DNA from: Aquilaria yunnanensis
Lineage: Eukaryota; Streptophyta; Magnoliopsida; Malvales; Thymelaeaceae
NCBI GenBank assembly: GCA_039654915.1
Contig: CM077594.1
Coordinates: 94,192,893-94,256,892, forward strand
Direction of reading: 5' to 3'
Length of the DNA stretch: 64,000 nt
The notes below the pieces were generated by a model. That model ran no database searches, was not told the DNA's origin, and saw only the letters and a list, made by a program, of their open reading frames with translations. Position 1 is the stretch's first letter, and each line of letters opens with the position of its first letter. The position numbers were made by a program, and so were the translations under genes. Positions 62,245-64,000 of this stretch are shown in pieces.

Positions 62245-62531
62245 ATGGCGACCGCGTTAGGTAAGTCTTCCCCAGAATCACTTGGAGGTTTTAGGGTTTC
62301 AAGTTTTTTTCGTCTGTTTTTATTTGTTACTCTCTGAATCTGAATTGGTGGCTCTGGGAATTGCAGTGGTGTTCAAATTGAGAGAGGGTCACTGAAAGCA
62401 GCTGGAATTGGAAGAAGCCCACAAAGCTGGGCTAGCTCCGGCGGAAGTCGATGAGGATGGCAAGGAAATTAACCTTCATATTCCTCAGTACATGTCCTCT
62501 GCACCTTGGTATCTTAATGCCGAATGACCGG
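62245..62531 (+). pseudogene. SLU7: SLU7-like pre-mRNA splicing factor, first two exons, with two premature stops
   Basis: Exon 1 (62245-62260) encodes MATAL to a GTAAGT donor. Exon 2 (62367 onward), after a TTGCAG acceptor, reads VFKLREGH, stop (TGA 62393-62395), [43 protein letters not shown], stop (TGA 62525-62527). This is the N-terminal end of plant SLU7, a zinc-knuckle factor acting in 3' splice-site choice at the second step of splicing. In the family both stop positions are Arg, so both are explained by CGA-to-TGA changes at CpG. A CACTA-type terminus abuts the exon at 62532. As read, this copy cannot make SLU7. The second TGA is directly contrasted by CGA in the downstream copy. Confidence 0.85.
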
Positions 62532-63871
62532 CACTACAACAAAACTTTAGATTGACAACCAGAAAAAATCACCATTTTTTTTTGTTGCTAACAAAACAGT
62601 CGTTAAAACGATGGAAAAAAAGATTTTGTAGGCTTATGGTGACCGTTTTGCCATCGACTGAAGTTGGTCGCCAAGACGGTCGCTAGGACGGTCGCCCTAG
62701 CCTCTTTTTCTAAGGGCCCCATATTTTGGTCATTATATGGTCGCCCGAGCAAAAAAGAGGATAGTGACATAATTGTAACTTATTTAAGTTAAAGTGAAAC
62801 TTTTAGAACTATGAGAACTAAGGTTAAGGTAACAGGCACTAGAGAAATTCGGGAAAATATATAACATAGAAATAACTTGGGGGATCAAAGCTATATATCA
62901 CCATTATTAGTTGTATAAAACGATAACTCTCTCTTTTTTCTTCATTCTTACTCGCATGCATCTGTTGCATGTATTTGTCTCTCTCTCGCATCTCTCCTTA
63001 ATGTTCGATGCTGCAGTGGCAGTCTTCAAGTGATTTTTGGCCGCTTCCAGCTATTCTTAAGGAGCCGTTTATATGGACTGATTTCATTTTCTCTTATCTT
63101 TAACTTTTTCTGAAGAACTATCTTCAATTTTCGTGTAGGTTTCACTAGATCTTGAGTTGAATTTTAATGCCTTAACCGTTTTCCTTGCATTTTTGGGTTA
63201 TACGTTGGTTTTTTTTGTATGACCCTCTAGAAAAAGTTATTCATGAGATCGAGAGAAGTTGATGCCCTCCCTTAGTGGCAGTGGATCTGACAGTTGTGGC
63301 TTTGCTAGAGTGATTGTTGACCGCCATTGACGGTGGACCTCAAGTAACTGATTACATGGTTTGACTCGAATTCTTTGTCTCTTTAACTTTTTCTAAAAAA
63401 TTATCTTCAAATTACTTTTAAATTTCTATACATCTTGGGTTAAAAGTTTCATTTTCTAACTATTTCTTTTATGTTTTTTAGTTTTAGATTATTTTTTTTT
63501 TGTGGAACGAAGTCGTTCGTGGGGTTGTTGGAGTTGATAGCCTACACTGGGGGCAGAGACTCCCCGCCAATGAGCATTACCGGCAAAACATCAAAACACC
63601 GGAATAGTGGATGAATATTGAATTAATGAATAAATTGAAAATTTGAATTTAAATTTAAATTTTGGCTTGAAATATATTTTTTTTGAATTTCAATTTGGCT
63701 AATGATTGTTGGGTGACCGTTTACTTTTTATTTTTAATTTAGTTGTCAAACAGTGGGTAACCCTTAGTGACTAGACTTTCTGTGACCGTTTGGTCACCGT
63801 CAATTTTGGTCACCTAAAAGTTAATTTTGCGACCATTTAGCTATCAAAATGGCGGTCACTTCAAATCAAAT
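62532..63871 (+). mobile_element. CACTA-type element with one recognisable terminus
   Basis: CACTACAACAAAACTTTAGA begins directly after the SLU7 exon and matches the terminal repeat of plant CACTA (En/Spm-like) elements. Subterminal repeats are visible on both sides: GGTCGCC and GACCGTTTTGCC at the left, GGTGACCGTTT, GGTCACC and GCGACCATTT at the right. The expected opposite terminus (TTTTGTTGTAGTG-like) is absent where the sequence changes at 63871, so the right end is truncated or was rearranged. No transposase frame is seen in its 1.34 kb. Confidence 0.7.
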
Positions 63872-63976
63872 CTGGGCTAGCTCCGGCGAAAGTCGATGAG
63901 GATGACAAGGAAATTAACCCTCATATTCCTCAGTACATGTCCTCTGCACCATGGTATCTTAACGCCGAACGACCGG
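63872..63976 (+). pseudogene. SLU7: Duplicated part of the SLU7 exon 2, running into an intron donor
   Basis: These 105 bp repeat 62427-62531 with six substitutions, five of them transitions. The frame encodes [20 protein letters not shown] then [12 protein letters not shown] and ends in CCG at a GTATGC donor, as a true exon would. It retains CGA at the second stop position and NPH where the first copy has NLH, but has Lys for Glu and Asp for Gly at two conserved sites. It lacks the 5' end of the exon. It may be the left edge of the downstream SLU7 gene, which continues outside the window, or a second broken copy. Confidence 0.7.
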
Positions 63977-64000
63977 TATGCCCTTTCTCTATCCTTCCCC

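Overview
This is a nuclear genome window from a flowering plant, most likely a eudicot. The evidence is spliced genes with GT-AG introns, a subgroup-2-type R2R3-MYB with the canonical plant exon sizes, a 332-residue cytosolic malate dehydrogenase, and a dense load of plant transposable elements (MULEs, hATs, a CACTA end, LTR elements, a LINE, a SINE-like element and MITEs). The DNA is strongly AT-rich and most of the 64 kb is intergenic repeat. I cannot name the species.

Genes. Four loci are supported. (1) The 3' part of an unrecognised + strand gene lies at 1-3066; its exons join in phase and encode a basic then acidic tail. (2) A complete R2R3-MYB gene of the MYB13/14/15 type is at 49563-50648 (+). 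(3) A complete seven-exon cytosolic NAD-malate dehydrogenase gene is at 58307-56027 (-). (4) The 5' end of an SLU7 splicing-factor locus is at 62245-63976 (+). Its second exon carries two premature TGA codons, is followed directly by a CACTA-type terminus, and is partly duplicated 1.4 kb downstream. Two decayed gene fragments sit at 12.6 kb (TRM10-like) and 16.4-16.9 kb (unknown).

Repeats, left to right. A MULE with a 9-bp target duplication is at 6095-7503. An array of units of about 96 and 118 bp is at 8.7-9.4 kb. Telomere-like degenerate repeats and a long 21-bp minisatellite occupy 17.4-20.9 kb. A miniature Copia-like element with both LTRs and a primer-binding site is at 22700-24088. A LINE (25.7-31.3 kb) is split by an LTR-type insertion (27495-30780) that itself holds a MULE (27662-28886). 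A SINE-like unit is at 32.1 kb. An 8.1-kb hAT transposon (32340-40434, 8-bp target duplication) has decayed transposase and a 2.5-kb LTR element inside it. Another MULE is at 40477-41604. MITEs, microsatellites and a G27 tract fill 42-49 kb. A perfect 56-bp palindrome is at 53132-53187. A 405-bp tandem duplication is at 59216-60024. A 1.27-kb hAT-type element sits just upstream of SLU7 at 60888-62153.

I found no convincing new biochemical system. The most unusual observations are the SLU7 exon duplication around a one-ended CACTA element, the dated series of nested insertions with readable target duplications, the heptad-encoding minisatellite and the perfect palindrome. All coordinates were read by eye; splice sites were chosen by consensus and phase, without transcript data.
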